Assembly (NCBI RefSeq): GCF_000337775.1
Contig: NZ_AOLQ01000007.1
Span: 147,028 to 211,027, forward strand
Length of the DNA stretch: 64,000 bases
Origin: Haloarcula vallismortis ATCC 29715
Lineage (GTDB): Archaea; Halobacteriota; Halobacteria; Halobacteriales; Haloarculaceae
Direction of reading: 5' to 3'
The notes below the pieces were generated by a model, which saw only the letters and a list, made by a program, of their open reading frames with translations, ran no database searches and had not been told where the DNA came from. The first letter of the stretch is position 1; every line of letters begins with the position of its first letter. A program made the translations under genes and the position numbers. Shown here piece after piece: positions 17,878 through 26,172 of this stretch.

Positions 17878-18372
17878 TCAGTTACGCTGGCTCGGGTCCG
17901 GCCAGCGGTAAATGACGTACGTTTCCGACTCCGGTTCGTCCGCAGGATTCCAGACCAGGCGAAGCGTCGCGTCGCGCAGGTCCAGAGCTGTCCCGCTACC
18001 GGTGAACTGCCCCTGATGTATCGTAATTTTCGTCCCCGACGTAATCCGCGTCGAGGCCTGTTGTATCGGGTCGGTGTCCAGTGTCACGTCGCTGCCGTCA
18101 GCTCGCTTGGCACCGGAGACGACAACGGTGAGGTTGTCCCTGTAGACGGTTTCACCGCTTTTGAAGCTGAGGTTCAGGTACTCTCCGTTGCCGGTGGTTC
18201 GCTCGCTGTAGTCGGCCACGATTGCGACCTGCGGTGCCTGTGTGGGTCGTTGCTCGCTGAAGCCGAGCGCGAACACACCGATGGTGGCAGCGAGAATTGC
18301 GGCAATTCCGACGAGAATAACTACCCCGATGACTGGGCTCACGGCCCGACTTCGCCCATCTACCCGACTCAT
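17878..18372 (-). CDS. archaeal type IV pilin-like protein (DUF1628/PilA type)
   Basis: This 164-residue protein begins MSRVDGRSRAVSPVIGVVIL, the hallmark class III signal of haloarchaeal pilins. A short basic leader is cut by PibD before AVSPVIG, followed by a 22-residue hydrophobic helix that drives pilus assembly. The remainder is a beta-rich head with N-x-T/S sequons. No other pilus genes are nearby, so it may work with a biogenesis system encoded elsewhere. A strong TATATAAAA lies about 26 bases before the ATG. Confidence 0.82.
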   Translation of the reverse strand: MSRVDGRSRAVSPVIGVVILVGIAAILAATIGVFALGFSEQRPTQAPQVAIVADYSERTTGNGEYLNLSFKSGETVYRDNLTVVVSGAKRADGSDVTLDTDPIQQASTRITSGTKITIHQGQFTGSGTALDLRDATLRLVWNPADEPESETYVIYRWPDPSQRN

Positions 18373-18393
18373 TGGCCACAGGTGGGAACTGGG

Positions 18394-18402
18394 TATATAA
18401 AA
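18394..18402 (-). promoter_or_regulatory. TATA box of the pilin gene
   Basis: TATATAAAA (plus strand) is centred 26 bases before the ATG at 18372, implying a leaderless mRNA. Confidence 0.55.
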
Positions 18403-18450
18403 GGAGCAGTGTCGACTCAGCGTTCGATATCTGACAGCGATACCACCCGG

Positions 18451-19458
18451 TTACGCTGTCGGGAACAGCGTCTCGGGGAGGTCGCCCGGCAGTTCGTCCC
18501 GGTGGTGGTCGGCCTCGAAGTCGGGGTCGGGACCCATCGGAACGATACGCTTCGGGCTCACGTCGGGGTGCGTGGTGTAGTAGTGTTCCGTGATGTGGTC
18601 CATATCGACCGTCTCGGCGACGCCGGGAAGCTGGTAGAGGTCCCGGAGGTACGGCCAGAGGTTGTCGTACTCGCGGATGAGCTTGTGGTTGCACATGAAG
18701 TGGGTGTGATACACTTCGTCGAAGCGAACGAGCGTCGTGAACATACAGATGTCTGCCTCAGTCAGGCGGTCGCCGGCGAGGAAGCGCTGGTCTTCGAGCA
18801 CGGCGTCCCAGTGGTCCAGAGCATCGAACAGTTCTTCGACAGCCTCGTCGTAGGCCGACTGGCTGTCGGCGAACCCACTGCGGTAGACGCCGTTGTTGAT
18901 GGGCTCGTAGATGTCGTCGATGATGCGGTCGACCTCGTCCTGATAGCCCTCGGGGTAGAGGTCGACGTCGTTGGTCGACACATCGTCGAACTCCGTGTCG
19001 AGCATCCGGAGGATCTCCCTGGACTCGTTGTTGACGATGGTCTCTTCTTGCTTGTCCCACAGTACCGGGACCGTCACGCGACAGGTCGCGTCAGGGTCGG
19101 CTTCGACGTAGACCTCACGGAGGTAGTCCGACCCGTTGACCGTATCCGGCGTACAGCCCGCCTTCTCGGGCGTGAACTGCCAGCCGTCCTCACCGCGATA
19201 CGGGTCGACGTAGTCGACGGTAATGGCGTCTTCGAGCCCCAGCAGCTTCCGGGCGACCAGAATCCGGTGGGCCCACGGACAGGCCCGGCAGGCGTACAGG
19301 TGGTACCGGCCGGCCTCGGGCTGAAACCGTGCGTCGGGGTCGTCCTCAATCCGGCCCCGGAAGGTCGTGTCCTGCCGGTCGAAGGCCCCGTCCTCGTTCG
19401 TTGTTTCGTACGCGTCGGTCCGCCATTCGCCGTCAACGAGCATATTCATCGGTACCAT
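18451..19458 (-). CDS. Xi-class glutathione S-transferase / glutathionyl-hydroquinone reductase family
   Basis: This 335-residue protein matches the ECM4/YqjG family. It has a thioredoxin-like N domain with ACRACPWAHR (Cys60 catalytic, Cys57 nearby) and an all-helical C domain (about 170-320) with FLAGDRLTEADICMFTTL. Family members reduce glutathionyl-hydroquinones. Haloarchaea are known to make gamma-glutamylcysteine rather than glutathione, so the natural thiol here may differ. The ATG at 19458 was chosen because a TATA-like CTTTTAGG lies about 20 bases upstream; starts at 19449 and 19443 are also in frame. Confidence 0.87.
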   Translation of the reverse strand: MVPMNMLVDGEWRTDAYETTNEDGAFDRQDTTFRGRIEDDPDARFQPEAGRYHLYACRACPWAHRILVARKLLGLEDAITVDYVDPYRGEDGWQFTPEKAGCTPDTVNGSDYLREVYVEADPDATCRVTVPVLWDKQEETIVNNESREILRMLDTEFDDVSTNDVDLYPEGYQDEVDRIIDDIYEPINNGVYRSGFADSQSAYDEAVEELFDALDHWDAVLEDQRFLAGDRLTEADICMFTTLVRFDEVYHTHFMCNHKLIREYDNLWPYLRDLYQLPGVAETVDMDHITEHYYTTHPDVSPKRIVPMGPDPDFEADHHRDELPGDLPETLFPTA

Positions 19459-19669
19459 TTGTAGGCGCGCGAAGCCTAAAAGAACGCGGTGACAGCGGTG
19501 TTACCGGGGTCGTACCGGTATTCTCCAGACGACTGGGAACAGCTACCCGGCCACCACAGCGACGGTCAATTTTGGACCGTTCGGGGTTGTGTGAGACACC
19601 ACGGCACGCCGCCGGGCGGGTTCGAAGCCCTTATTGGGCCGCTCGGCGACGTATTCTCCAAGAGTACCT

Positions 19670-20203
19670 ATGTCGGACAAACCCGCCTCAATGTACCGGG
19701 ACATCGACAAGCCCGCGTACACCCGACGCGAATACATCACAGGCATTCCCGGTTCAAAGATCGCACAGCACAAGATGGGCCGCAAACAGAAGGACGCCGA
19801 CGACTACCCCGTCCAGATCAGCCTCATCGTCGAGGAGACCGTCCAGCTCCGCCACGGCTCGCTGGAGGCCTCCCGCCTGTCGGCCAACCGCCACCTCATC
19901 AAGGAGATCGGCGAAGAGGGCGACTACAAGATGACGCTGCGGAAGTTCCCCCACCAGGTCCTGCGCGAGAACAAGCAGGCGACCGGTGCCGGGGCCGACC
20001 GTGTCTCCGACGGGATGCGCGCTGCCTTCGGGAAGATCGTCGGGACCGCCGCCCGCGTTCAGGCCGGCGAGCAGCTGTTCACCGCCTACTGCAACGTCGA
20101 AGACGCAGAGCACGTCAAGGAAGCGTTCCGTCGTGCCTACAACAAGATCACGCCCTCCTGCCGCATCAAGGTCGAGCGTGGCGAAGAACTGCTGATCGCG
20201 TAA
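19670..20203 (+). CDS. rpl10e: 50S ribosomal protein L10e (uL16)
   Basis: This 177-residue protein begins [20 protein letters not shown]. It is the archaeal/eukaryotic L10e (uL16) that sits near the peptidyl-transferase centre and the elongation-factor site. The family's conserved [16 protein letters not shown] and [18 protein letters not shown] (P-site loop) are intact. The ATG at 19670 gives the known family start; an in-frame ATG 36 bases upstream would add an unrelated leader. The upstream 211-base gap (19459-19669) contains ACGGTC/GACCGT (19562-19580), a small hairpin of unknown role. Confidence 0.95.
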   Translation: MSDKPASMYRDIDKPAYTRREYITGIPGSKIAQHKMGRKQKDADDYPVQISLIVEETVQLRHGSLEASRLSANRHLIKEIGEEGDYKMTLRKFPHQVLRENKQATGAGADRVSDGMRAAFGKIVGTAARVQAGEQLFTAYCNVEDAEHVKEAFRRAYNKITPSCRIKVERGEELLIA

Positions 20204-20447
20204 CTCGGCCACCAACGTCTTCTGGCCGTTCATAGCACTCGGCAAAGAGCAACTGCTCGCGTCACTCGGACAGCAGCGGTCCCCCGCCGTTCGTACGGCA
20301 GACCGACCGCCCCAGCTTCGTTTGTATCCGCCGCTGGAAAAGTATCGAGTGACGTCTCTGTCGGTGAGTAACTGAACGCAATCGCTTTCTTGAGTTGTGC
20401 TACCAACACCCAGAATACTCTTGCCCCCATCCAACGTAGTTCGACGT
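20204..20447. other. 244-base intergenic stretch without recognisable gene
   Basis: Between L10e and the small membrane gene I see no ORF with haloarchaeal codon usage, no tRNA-like fold and no strong hairpin. A short minus-strand ORF there has poor composition and was not called. Confidence 0.5.
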
Positions 20448-20645
20448 ATGGTACTCCGACTCGCACTCCTGGCCCTCGGCGTTCTCGAACTACTCCGGCC
20501 CCGGAAAGTCGTCAACTTCTGGATGGGGCTCGCAACGACAGATACCGACGAGATAGACCTTCGTCCGTGGGTGTACACTGCCGCCCGCGTCGAGGGCGCG
20601 CTCCTCGTGTTGTGGGTACTCCGGCGGCGTCGCACCAGCGGGTGA
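20448..20645 (+). CDS. small membrane-associated protein, unknown function
   Basis: This 65-residue protein begins MVLRLALLALGVLELLRPRK. An N-terminal hydrophobic segment and a second weaker one near the C terminus (GALLVLWVLRR) flank a polar middle. The positive-inside pattern suggests both ends are cytoplasmic-proximal. The family is not recognised with certainty. It is convergent with the stress-protein gene. Confidence 0.62.
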   Translation: MVLRLALLALGVLELLRPRKVVNFWMGLATTDTDEIDLRPWVYTAARVEGALLVLWVLRRRRTSG

Positions 20646-20704
20646 CTCGCCAGGCCGGTTGTGAAACGGCCCGGGCACCACACGACCGGTACTGCTGGCA
20701 GTTG

Positions 20705-21136
20705 CTACGTATCGCCGGACAGCCTGACAGTCAACACCGGTGTGTCTGCCGTCCGAACGACCTTCTCAGTGACGCTCCCCAGTAGAAACCGATCCAGACC
20801 AGTCCGGCCGTGGGTTCCCATGACGATCATGTCGACGCCCGTAGTCTCGGCGTAGTCGATAATCTCCTCGTACGGGTCGCCCATGCGGTGCTCGGCGACA
20901 ACAGCCGCGCCGTGGTCGGCGATATCGTCGACAGTCTCATCGATGACCTGTTCGGTCTGTTCCTGCAGCGATTCGATGGTCGTTGCTTCTGCCGCAGCGC
21001 TCCCGAGATACGTCGAGTCGACGACAGAGAGCACGTGAATCGTCGCGTCGTGCGTCGCTGCCAGTTCGAGTGCGTGTGCAAGCGCCTCGTCCGCGCCGTC
21101 ACTCCCGTCCGTCGGGAAGAGAATGTCGTCGTACAC
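20705..21136 (-). CDS. universal stress protein (UspA family), GTG start
   Basis: This 143-residue UspA-fold protein begins (M)YDDILFPTDGSDGADEAL, giving the family's first beta strand and Asp. The C-terminal GTHGRTGLDRFLLGSVTEKVV contains the G-2x-G-9x-G-S/T ATP-binding motif, so it is an ATP-binding type. There is no ATG close to the first strand. The GTG at 21136 fits both the family start and a TATA-like ACTAAGT 24-30 bases upstream (21160-21166). Longer frames upstream have poor coding character. Confidence 0.88.
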   Translation of the reverse strand: MYDDILFPTDGSDGADEALAHALELAATHDATIHVLSVVDSTYLGSAAAEATTIESLQEQTEQVIDETVDDIADHGAAVVAEHRMGDPYEEIIDYAETTGVDMIVMGTHGRTGLDRFLLGSVTEKVVRTADTPVLTVRLSGDT

Positions 21137-21317
21137 GTATGACCCGTTTTCCCGCAGCGTACTTAGTATTTGTCTGACAATTTCTCTAATCAGTGTGTAT
21201 TCATCGATTATACACTGTGGTTGGCGGCAAACAGTGCGCAATACCGAACAGAGTTCGGTCAGCGTGTATCGAAAGCGGCTGCGAGCGTGTTTTATTCCTT
21301 CAAGACAACTACACGCT

Positions 21318-22181
21318 ATGCACAGGCTGGCCGTCGCCACGAACGCCGAGACCTTCAAGCGGATGCAGCAGCCGCTGGCGGCCCGGGACATCGAGGTGGG
21401 CCACGTCGAGACGGCCGAGCGGACACTGGCGCTGGGCGAGAGTCCCTTCGCCGAGTACGACGTAGGCTTCGTCTACCCCTCCCGAATCATGGAGGGAGCA
21501 GTCGCCGACGCCCTGCTTGACGTGCCGTGGGTCAACGACCGCGAGGCTATCCTCCGCTCGCGGAACAAGGCCGACGTGCTGGCGCGTCTCGGCCAAGCGG
21601 ACGTGTCCGTCCCTGAGACTGTGGTCGTGTCGAACCCGGCGAGCGAGGCCGAGCTGACCGCGGCGTTCGAGCGGTTCGACCCACCCGTGGTCGTGAAGCC
21701 GAACTCGACGACCCGCGGTGTCGGCGTCGCAAAGGCCCACGATCTGGACTCGTTTCTCGGCATCGTCGACTATCTGGATCTGGTCCACGACTACCGCGCG
21801 GTCGGCGACCAGTCGTTTCTTGTTCAGGAGTACATCGCCGACGCCACAGACTACCGCGTGATGGTCATCGACGGCGAGTACGTCGGCGCGGTCGAGCGCC
21901 GCCTCCCCGAAGCGAGCCGCGAGCAGGGCCGGTGGAAGCACAACGTCCACCGTGGGGCTGAGGCCGAAGGGCAGGAACTGCCGGCAGCGTTGCGCGAACT
22001 GGCCGAAGACGCGGCCGAGACACTGGACATCCCGTACCTCGGCGTCGACCTGCTGGTGACCGAAGGCCGCGCAGTAGTCAACGAAACGAACGCCCGACCG
22101 ACAATCGACTCGGCGACGAAGTACGAAGACGGCTTCTGGGATGATCTCGCGGCGTTGATACGGCAAACCGCGGAGCGGTAG
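21318..22181 (+). CDS. ATP-grasp family ligase, RimK-like
   Basis: This 287-residue protein has an N-terminal pre-ATP-grasp domain and an ATP-grasp core. ATP-binding segment PPVVVKPNSTTRGVGVAKA lies near residue 115, LVQEYI near 175, and the metal-binding end VVNETNARPTIDSATKYE near 252. It resembles RimK/LysX-type enzymes that attach amino acids through an acyl-phosphate. The substrate is not evident: glutamylation, cofactor F420 tailing and peptide-like conjugation are all possible. The ATG at 21318 lies 22-30 bases after a TATA-like GTTTTATTC (21288-21296). Confidence 0.83.
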   Translation: MHRLAVATNAETFKRMQQPLAARDIEVGHVETAERTLALGESPFAEYDVGFVYPSRIMEGAVADALLDVPWVNDREAILRSRNKADVLARLGQADVSVPETVVVSNPASEAELTAAFERFDPPVVVKPNSTTRGVGVAKAHDLDSFLGIVDYLDLVHDYRAVGDQSFLVQEYIADATDYRVMVIDGEYVGAVERRLPEASREQGRWKHNVHRGAEAEGQELPAALRELAEDAAETLDIPYLGVDLLVTEGRAVVNETNARPTIDSATKYEDGFWDDLAALIRQTAER

Positions 22182-22228
22182 CGAAGGGAGTGCGCTGTTC
22201 TCGCGTACCAACAGCAAGAGCGTGCGCG

Positions 22229-22615
22229 CTACAGTTCGATGTCGGCGGAGTCTTCTTCAGGGTCGAAGGTGACCTCGAGGATACCGTTGTTGTACGTCGC
22301 GGCGGCGGAGTGCTCGTCGACACGGGTCGGCAGCGTCAGTCGTTCGTGGTACTCGCGCTCTGGACTTTCGGCGTTGATCGTGAGGACAGACCCGTCACAC
22401 TTGAGGTCGATTGCGTCCTTGTCGACACCCGGAACGTCGGCGACGACCCGAATCTCCTCGTCGGTTTCGTGAACATCGACGTGGAGGTCGGCCCCGCCGC
22501 CACCGGTGTCCCGGTCAATGTGAACGTCGCCTTCGGCCCCCATCATCTCGTCCATCATCCGCTCTATTTCCCGAAAGAACTCGTCGAACGGGTCGTCACT
22601 GTCATCGCGTCTCAT
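22229..22615 (-). CDS. Hsp20 family small heat-shock protein
   Basis: This 128-residue protein has an acidic N-terminal arm, an alpha-crystallin domain (about residues 40-125) with DEEIRVVADVPGVDKDAIDL, and the closing strand NNGILEVTF. Such proteins hold unfolding clients for refolding. The C-terminal I-x-I anchor is only weakly present (ADIEL). It stands alone, with TATA-like CTTTTGAAA (minus strand, 22645-22653) upstream. Confidence 0.87.
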   Translation of the reverse strand: MRRDDSDDPFDEFFREIERMMDEMMGAEGDVHIDRDTGGGGADLHVDVHETDEEIRVVADVPGVDKDAIDLKCDGSVLTINAESPEREYHERLTLPTRVDEHSAAATYNNGILEVTFDPEEDSADIEL

Positions 22616-22783
22616 TCCTATCGGTCAGTACGTCCGTCCGTTTCAAAAGCCTTCGGACGAATCTAGTATCTGCCAACAGCTACCATCGAGGGGCATCATC
22701 AGCCGAGATAGCACCCTCACTATTAATCATTCGAGCTCGAACACGCATAAACAAACACAAATTTACAACAAATCCGAAAACAC

Positions 22784-22791
22784 TTTACACT
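22784..22791 (+). promoter_or_regulatory. TATA box of the GAPDH gene in an AT-rich spacer
   Basis: CTTTACAC sits 25-32 bases before the ATG at 22816. The 60 bases before it (about 22735-22790) are strikingly A-rich for this genome, which may hold activator sites. Confidence 0.45.
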
Positions 22792-22815
22792 GACCGACTG
22801 CCTCTCTAGACACCA

Positions 22816-23820
22816 ATGAGTGAGCCAGTCCGCGTCGGCCTCAACGGCTTCGGCCGTATCGGCCGCAACGTATTCCGCGCATCGTTACACAGCGACGACG
22901 TCGAGATCGTCGGTATCAACGACGTGATGGACGATTCGGAGATCGACTACTTCGCCCAGTACGACAGCGTCATGGGCGAACTCGAAGGGGCAAGCGTCGA
23001 CGACGGCGTCCTCACGGTCGACGGCACCGACTTCGAAGCGGGCATCTTCCACGAGACCGACCCCACACAGCTCCCGTGGGACGACCTCGACGTTGATGTG
23101 GCATTCGAAGCGACCGGCATCTTCCGCACCAAAGAGGACGCGAGCCAGCACCTCGACGCCGGGGCCGACAAAGTCCTCATCTCCGCGCCGCCGAAGGGCG
23201 ACGAGCCGGTCAAACAGCTCGTCTACGGCGTCAACCACGACGAGTACGACGGCGAAGACGTCGTCTCGAACGCCTCCTGTACGACCAACTCCATCACGCC
23301 GGTGGCGAAGGTCCTTGACGAGGAGTTCGGCATCAACGCCGGCCAGCTGACCACGGTTCACGCATACACCGGCTCCCAGAACCTGATGGACGGCCCGAAC
23401 GGCAAGCCCCGCCGTCGCCGCGCCGCCGCCGAGAACATCATCCCGACCTCGACCGGTGCCGCGCAGGCGGCCACAGAGGTCCTGCCCGAACTTGAGGGCA
23501 AACTCGACGGAATGGCTATCCGCGTTCCGGTGCCGAACGGCTCTATCACCGAGTTCGTCGTCGACCTCGACGACGACGTGACGGAAAGCGATGTCAACGC
23601 CGCCTTCGAAGACGCCGCCGCCGGCGAACTCGAAGGCGTGCTGGGCGTTACGAGCGACGACGTCGTCTCCTCGGACATCCTCGGGGACCCGTACTCCACG
23701 CAGGTCGACCTGCAGTCGACGAACGTTGTCTCCGGGATGACGAAGATTCTCACCTGGTACGACAACGAGTACGGCTTCTCGAACCGGATGCTCGACGTGG
23801 CCGAGTACATCACGGAGTAA
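22816..23820 (+). CDS. gap: glyceraldehyde-3-phosphate dehydrogenase, type I (bacterial-type)
   Basis: This 334-residue enzyme has the N-terminal nucleotide-binding GLNGFGRIGRNVFR and the catalytic SNASCTTN with Cys155. It is the bacterial-type GAPDH, distinct from the archaeal type II enzyme. It converts glyceraldehyde-3-phosphate to 1,3-bisphosphoglycerate with NAD(P)+. In haloarchaea this type is usually the catabolic isozyme in the lower part of the semi-phosphorylative Entner-Doudoroff route. PGK, the next enzyme of the pathway, is encoded 299 bases downstream on the same strand but with its own promoter. Confidence 0.95.
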   Translation: MSEPVRVGLNGFGRIGRNVFRASLHSDDVEIVGINDVMDDSEIDYFAQYDSVMGELEGASVDDGVLTVDGTDFEAGIFHETDPTQLPWDDLDVDVAFEATGIFRTKEDASQHLDAGADKVLISAPPKGDEPVKQLVYGVNHDEYDGEDVVSNASCTTNSITPVAKVLDEEFGINAGQLTTVHAYTGSQNLMDGPNGKPRRRRAAAENIIPTSTGAAQAATEVLPELEGKLDGMAIRVPVPNGSITEFVVDLDDDVTESDVNAAFEDAAAGELEGVLGVTSDDVVSSDILGDPYSTQVDLQSTNVVSGMTKILTWYDNEYGFSNRMLDVAEYITE

Positions 23821-23847
23821 GCGCTGAAACGGTTTGGGACGCCAGTA

Positions 23848-23978
23848 AAGTTTATAATTATTATTCGCTAAGAATAGGGCACACATAGAGTCCGAACCAG
23901 CACCTGACCCCTGTTCGGCTCTGTGTGTCGACACAGGCCCGTTTTCCCAGCCGGCGTGCTGTGTCCCGGCGCCGGCTG
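23848..23978 (+). ncRNA. candidate structured small RNA or leader between gap and pgk
   Basis: The spacer holds a TATA-like TTTATAATTATTATT at about 23849-23863. Just under 30 bases later begins a long bulged hairpin: CACACATAGAG and CCGAAC (23880-23897) pair with GTTCGG and CTCTGTGTG (23913-23927). A second hairpin follows with a perfect 9-bp stem, CAGCCGGCG (23948-23956) and CGCCGGCTG (23970-23978). The pgk start has its own TATA-like box, so this unit could be a separate small RNA. Alternatively the hairpins end the gap transcript. No ORF fits. Confidence 0.35.
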
Positions 23979-24119
23979 TGTACGGCGCAGGTGTCCCCAC
24001 CACTCTCCGACCCCATTTTTTACGTTGGCAGCAAGGCAGACCGCAGTGTTACCCCCAGCAGGTCGCTCGCTGTTCGGACTCGGAAACCGTTAAGCGGGCG
24101 GCAGGTTTCCTCTCGAATG

Positions 24120-25325
24120 ATGACTTTCCAGACGCTCGATGACCTCGACGATGGACAGCGCGTCCTCGTCCGACTCGACCTCAACTCACCGGTCGAGGAC
24201 GGCACAGTACAGGACAATCGACGGTTCGACCGCCACGCGGAGACTGTCAAGGAACTCGCTGACCGGGGGTTCGAGGTCGCAGTGCTGGCCCATCAGGGCC
24301 GCCCGGGCCGCGACGACTTCGTCTCGCTCGACCAGCACGCCGACATCCTCGCCGACCACATCGACCGCGACGTGGATTTCGTCGACGAGACCTACGGGCC
24401 ACAGGCGATTCACGATATCGCCGACCTCGATAGTGGCGACGTGCTCGTTCTGGAGAACACGCGGATGTGTGACGACGAACTGCCCGAGGAAGACCCCGAA
24501 GTGAAGGCCCAGACGGAGTTCGTCAAGACGCTGGCCGGGGAGTTCGACGCCTACATCAACGACGCCTACTCCGCGGCCCACCGCTCGCACGCCTCGCTCG
24601 TGGGCTTCCCGCTCGTGATGGATGCCTACGCCGGTCGCGTGATGGAGACCGAGTACGAGGCCAACACCGCCATCGCCGAGAAGGAGTTCGACGGGCAGGT
24701 GACGATGGTCGTCGGCGGGACGAAGGCCACCGACGTCATCGACGTGATGACCCACTTAGACGAGAAGGTCGACGACTTCTTGCTTGGCGGTATCGCCGGG
24801 GAACTGTTCCTGCGGGCCGCCGGCCACCCAGTCGGCTACGACATCGACGACGCGAACCTCTACGACGAGCAGTGGGAGGCAAACAGTGAGAAGATCGAGT
24901 CCATGCTCGAAGACCACCGGGACCAGATTACCCTCGCGGTCGACCTGGCCTACGAGGACGAGAACGACGACCGCGCCGAGCAGGCCGTCGACGACATCGA
25001 CGAGAAAAGCGTCTCGTACCTCGACGTGGGCAGCGAGACCCTCATGGAGTACTCGCCGATCATCCGCGAGTCCGAGGCCGTCTTCGTGAAGGGCGCGCTA
25101 GGGATGTTCGAAGACGAACGGTTCTCGGTCGGGACTGCCGGTGTGCTCGAAGCCATCGCCGACACCGACTGTTTCTCCGTCGTCGGCGGCGGCGACACCT
25201 CACGCGCTATCGAGATGTACGGGATGGAAGAAGACGAGTTCGGCCACGTCTCCATCGCTGGCGGGGCCTACATCCGGGCGTTGACCGGCGCACAACTGGT
25301 CGGCGTCGAAGTCCTCCAGCGCTAA
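24120..25325 (+). CDS. pgk: phosphoglycerate kinase
   Basis: This 401-residue enzyme begins MTFQTLDDLDDGQRVLVRLDLNSP. The N domain has the substrate-binding RLDLNSP and AHQGRPGRDD, and the C domain has the nucleotide-binding VVGGGDTSRAI near the end. It transfers phosphate between 1,3-bisphosphoglycerate and ADP. A methionine codon directly before (24117) is also possible. A TATA-like CGTTAAGC lies about 28 bases upstream (24088-24095), supporting transcription independent of the GAPDH gene. The 3' end overlaps a small convergent gene by four bases. Confidence 0.95.
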   Translation: MTFQTLDDLDDGQRVLVRLDLNSPVEDGTVQDNRRFDRHAETVKELADRGFEVAVLAHQGRPGRDDFVSLDQHADILADHIDRDVDFVDETYGPQAIHDIADLDSGDVLVLENTRMCDDELPEEDPEVKAQTEFVKTLAGEFDAYINDAYSAAHRSHASLVGFPLVMDAYAGRVMETEYEANTAIAEKEFDGQVTMVVGGTKATDVIDVMTHLDEKVDDFLLGGIAGELFLRAAGHPVGYDIDDANLYDEQWEANSEKIESMLEDHRDQITLAVDLAYEDENDDRAEQAVDDIDEKSVSYLDVGSETLMEYSPIIRESEAVFVKGALGMFEDERFSVGTAGVLEAIADTDCFSVVGGGDTSRAIEMYGMEEDEFGHVSIAGGAYIRALTGAQLVGVEVLQR

Positions 25326-25465
25326 CTGCGGCCTTTCGTCTCGGCGTGTCGCAGGTCCCAGTCGTTGCGTTCGTCGGGAACGTCGACGATCCGCCGCGTC
25401 TCGGTCGACTCCGTCCGTGCGTGGCGGGCAGTCCAGTCGTGGTCAGCGTCGGGCGTGGCTGCCAT
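25322..25465 (-). CDS. 47-residue acidic/basic-rich small protein, unknown
   Basis: The minus strand encodes 47 residues starting MAATPDADHDWTARHARTES and ending with AETKGRS. It is rich in Arg, Asp, Glu and Thr with no hydrophobic segment, so it is probably soluble or partly disordered. The coding call rests on composition, a clean ATG and a stop that interlocks with the pgk stop (CTAA gives TAA on plus and TAG on minus). I do not recognise a family. Confidence 0.5.
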   Translation of the reverse strand: MAATPDADHDWTARHARTESTETRRIVDVPDERNDWDLRHAETKGRS

Positions 25466-25593
25466 ACACTGCGTTACCAGCGGCGAGGGTAAATTCCTTC
25501 TGTCCAGAGTGTGTAAGTAATTACTCGATTCCGAGTCTATATTACGTCTCCGGGAAGCGAAGTGCTTTCCGCCAGCCGCGACGTATCTGGAGT

Positions 25594-26172
25594 ATGTTCA
25601 CCGGAATCGTCGAGACGACCGGCGAGGTGCAGGCAGTCATCGATGACGAAGGCGGGCGTCGCATGCGGATCGGCGCGCCGTTCGAGGGACTCGACCACGG
25701 CCAGTCGATCAGCGTCAGCGGCGTCTGTCTCACCGTCGAGAAGGCGGCCGACGGCGAGTGGTTCGAGGTGTTTCTCGCGCAGGAAACCCTCGCCCGGACG
25801 TTCTTCGACGACCTCGACGGCGGTGACCGGGTGAACCTCGAACGGGCAATGCCCGCCGACGGCCGGTTCGACGGCCACATCGTGCAGGGCCACGTCGACA
25901 CGACAGCCGAGGTTGTCGGTATCGAACAGGAGGGCGAGGACTGGACGTTCACGTTTTCCCTCCCGGAGGCCCACCGGGACTATCTGGTACAGAAGGGGTC
26001 GATAACGGTCGACGGCATCAGCCTGACCGTCGCCGACCGGCGCTCCGAGGAGTTCGACGTGGCGATCATCCCGACGACGTACGCCGAGACGACGCTGTCA
26101 GAGAAGTCGGTCGGCGACCCGGTGCATCTGGAGGTCGACGTGGTCGCGAAGTACGTCGAACAGTTGGCTTAA
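25594..26172 (+). CDS. ribC: riboflavin synthase alpha-type (lumazine-binding repeats)
   Basis: This 192-residue protein begins MFTGIVETTGEV, the classical riboflavin synthase start whose residues take part in catalysis. Two lumazine-binding repeats follow: the first contains SVSGVCLTV and the second VDGISLTV, and GHIVQGHVDTT lies between them. It converts two molecules of 6,7-dimethyl-8-ribityllumazine to riboflavin. The stop interlocks with that of the convergent membrane protease gene. A TATATTA lies about 55 bases upstream, implying a leader of about 30 bases. Confidence 0.93.
   Translation: MFTGIVETTGEVQAVIDDEGGRRMRIGAPFEGLDHGQSISVSGVCLTVEKAADGEWFEVFLAQETLARTFFDDLDGGDRVNLERAMPADGRFDGHIVQGHVDTTAEVVGIEQEGEDWTFTFSLPEAHRDYLVQKGSITVDGISLTVADRRSEEFDVAIIPTTYAETTLSEKSVGDPVHLEVDVVAKYVEQLA

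Noticed and set aside
18016..19464. 482-residue plus-strand frame over the pilin and GST genes
   Set aside because: It covers two clearly coding minus-strand genes and lacks a conserved motif.
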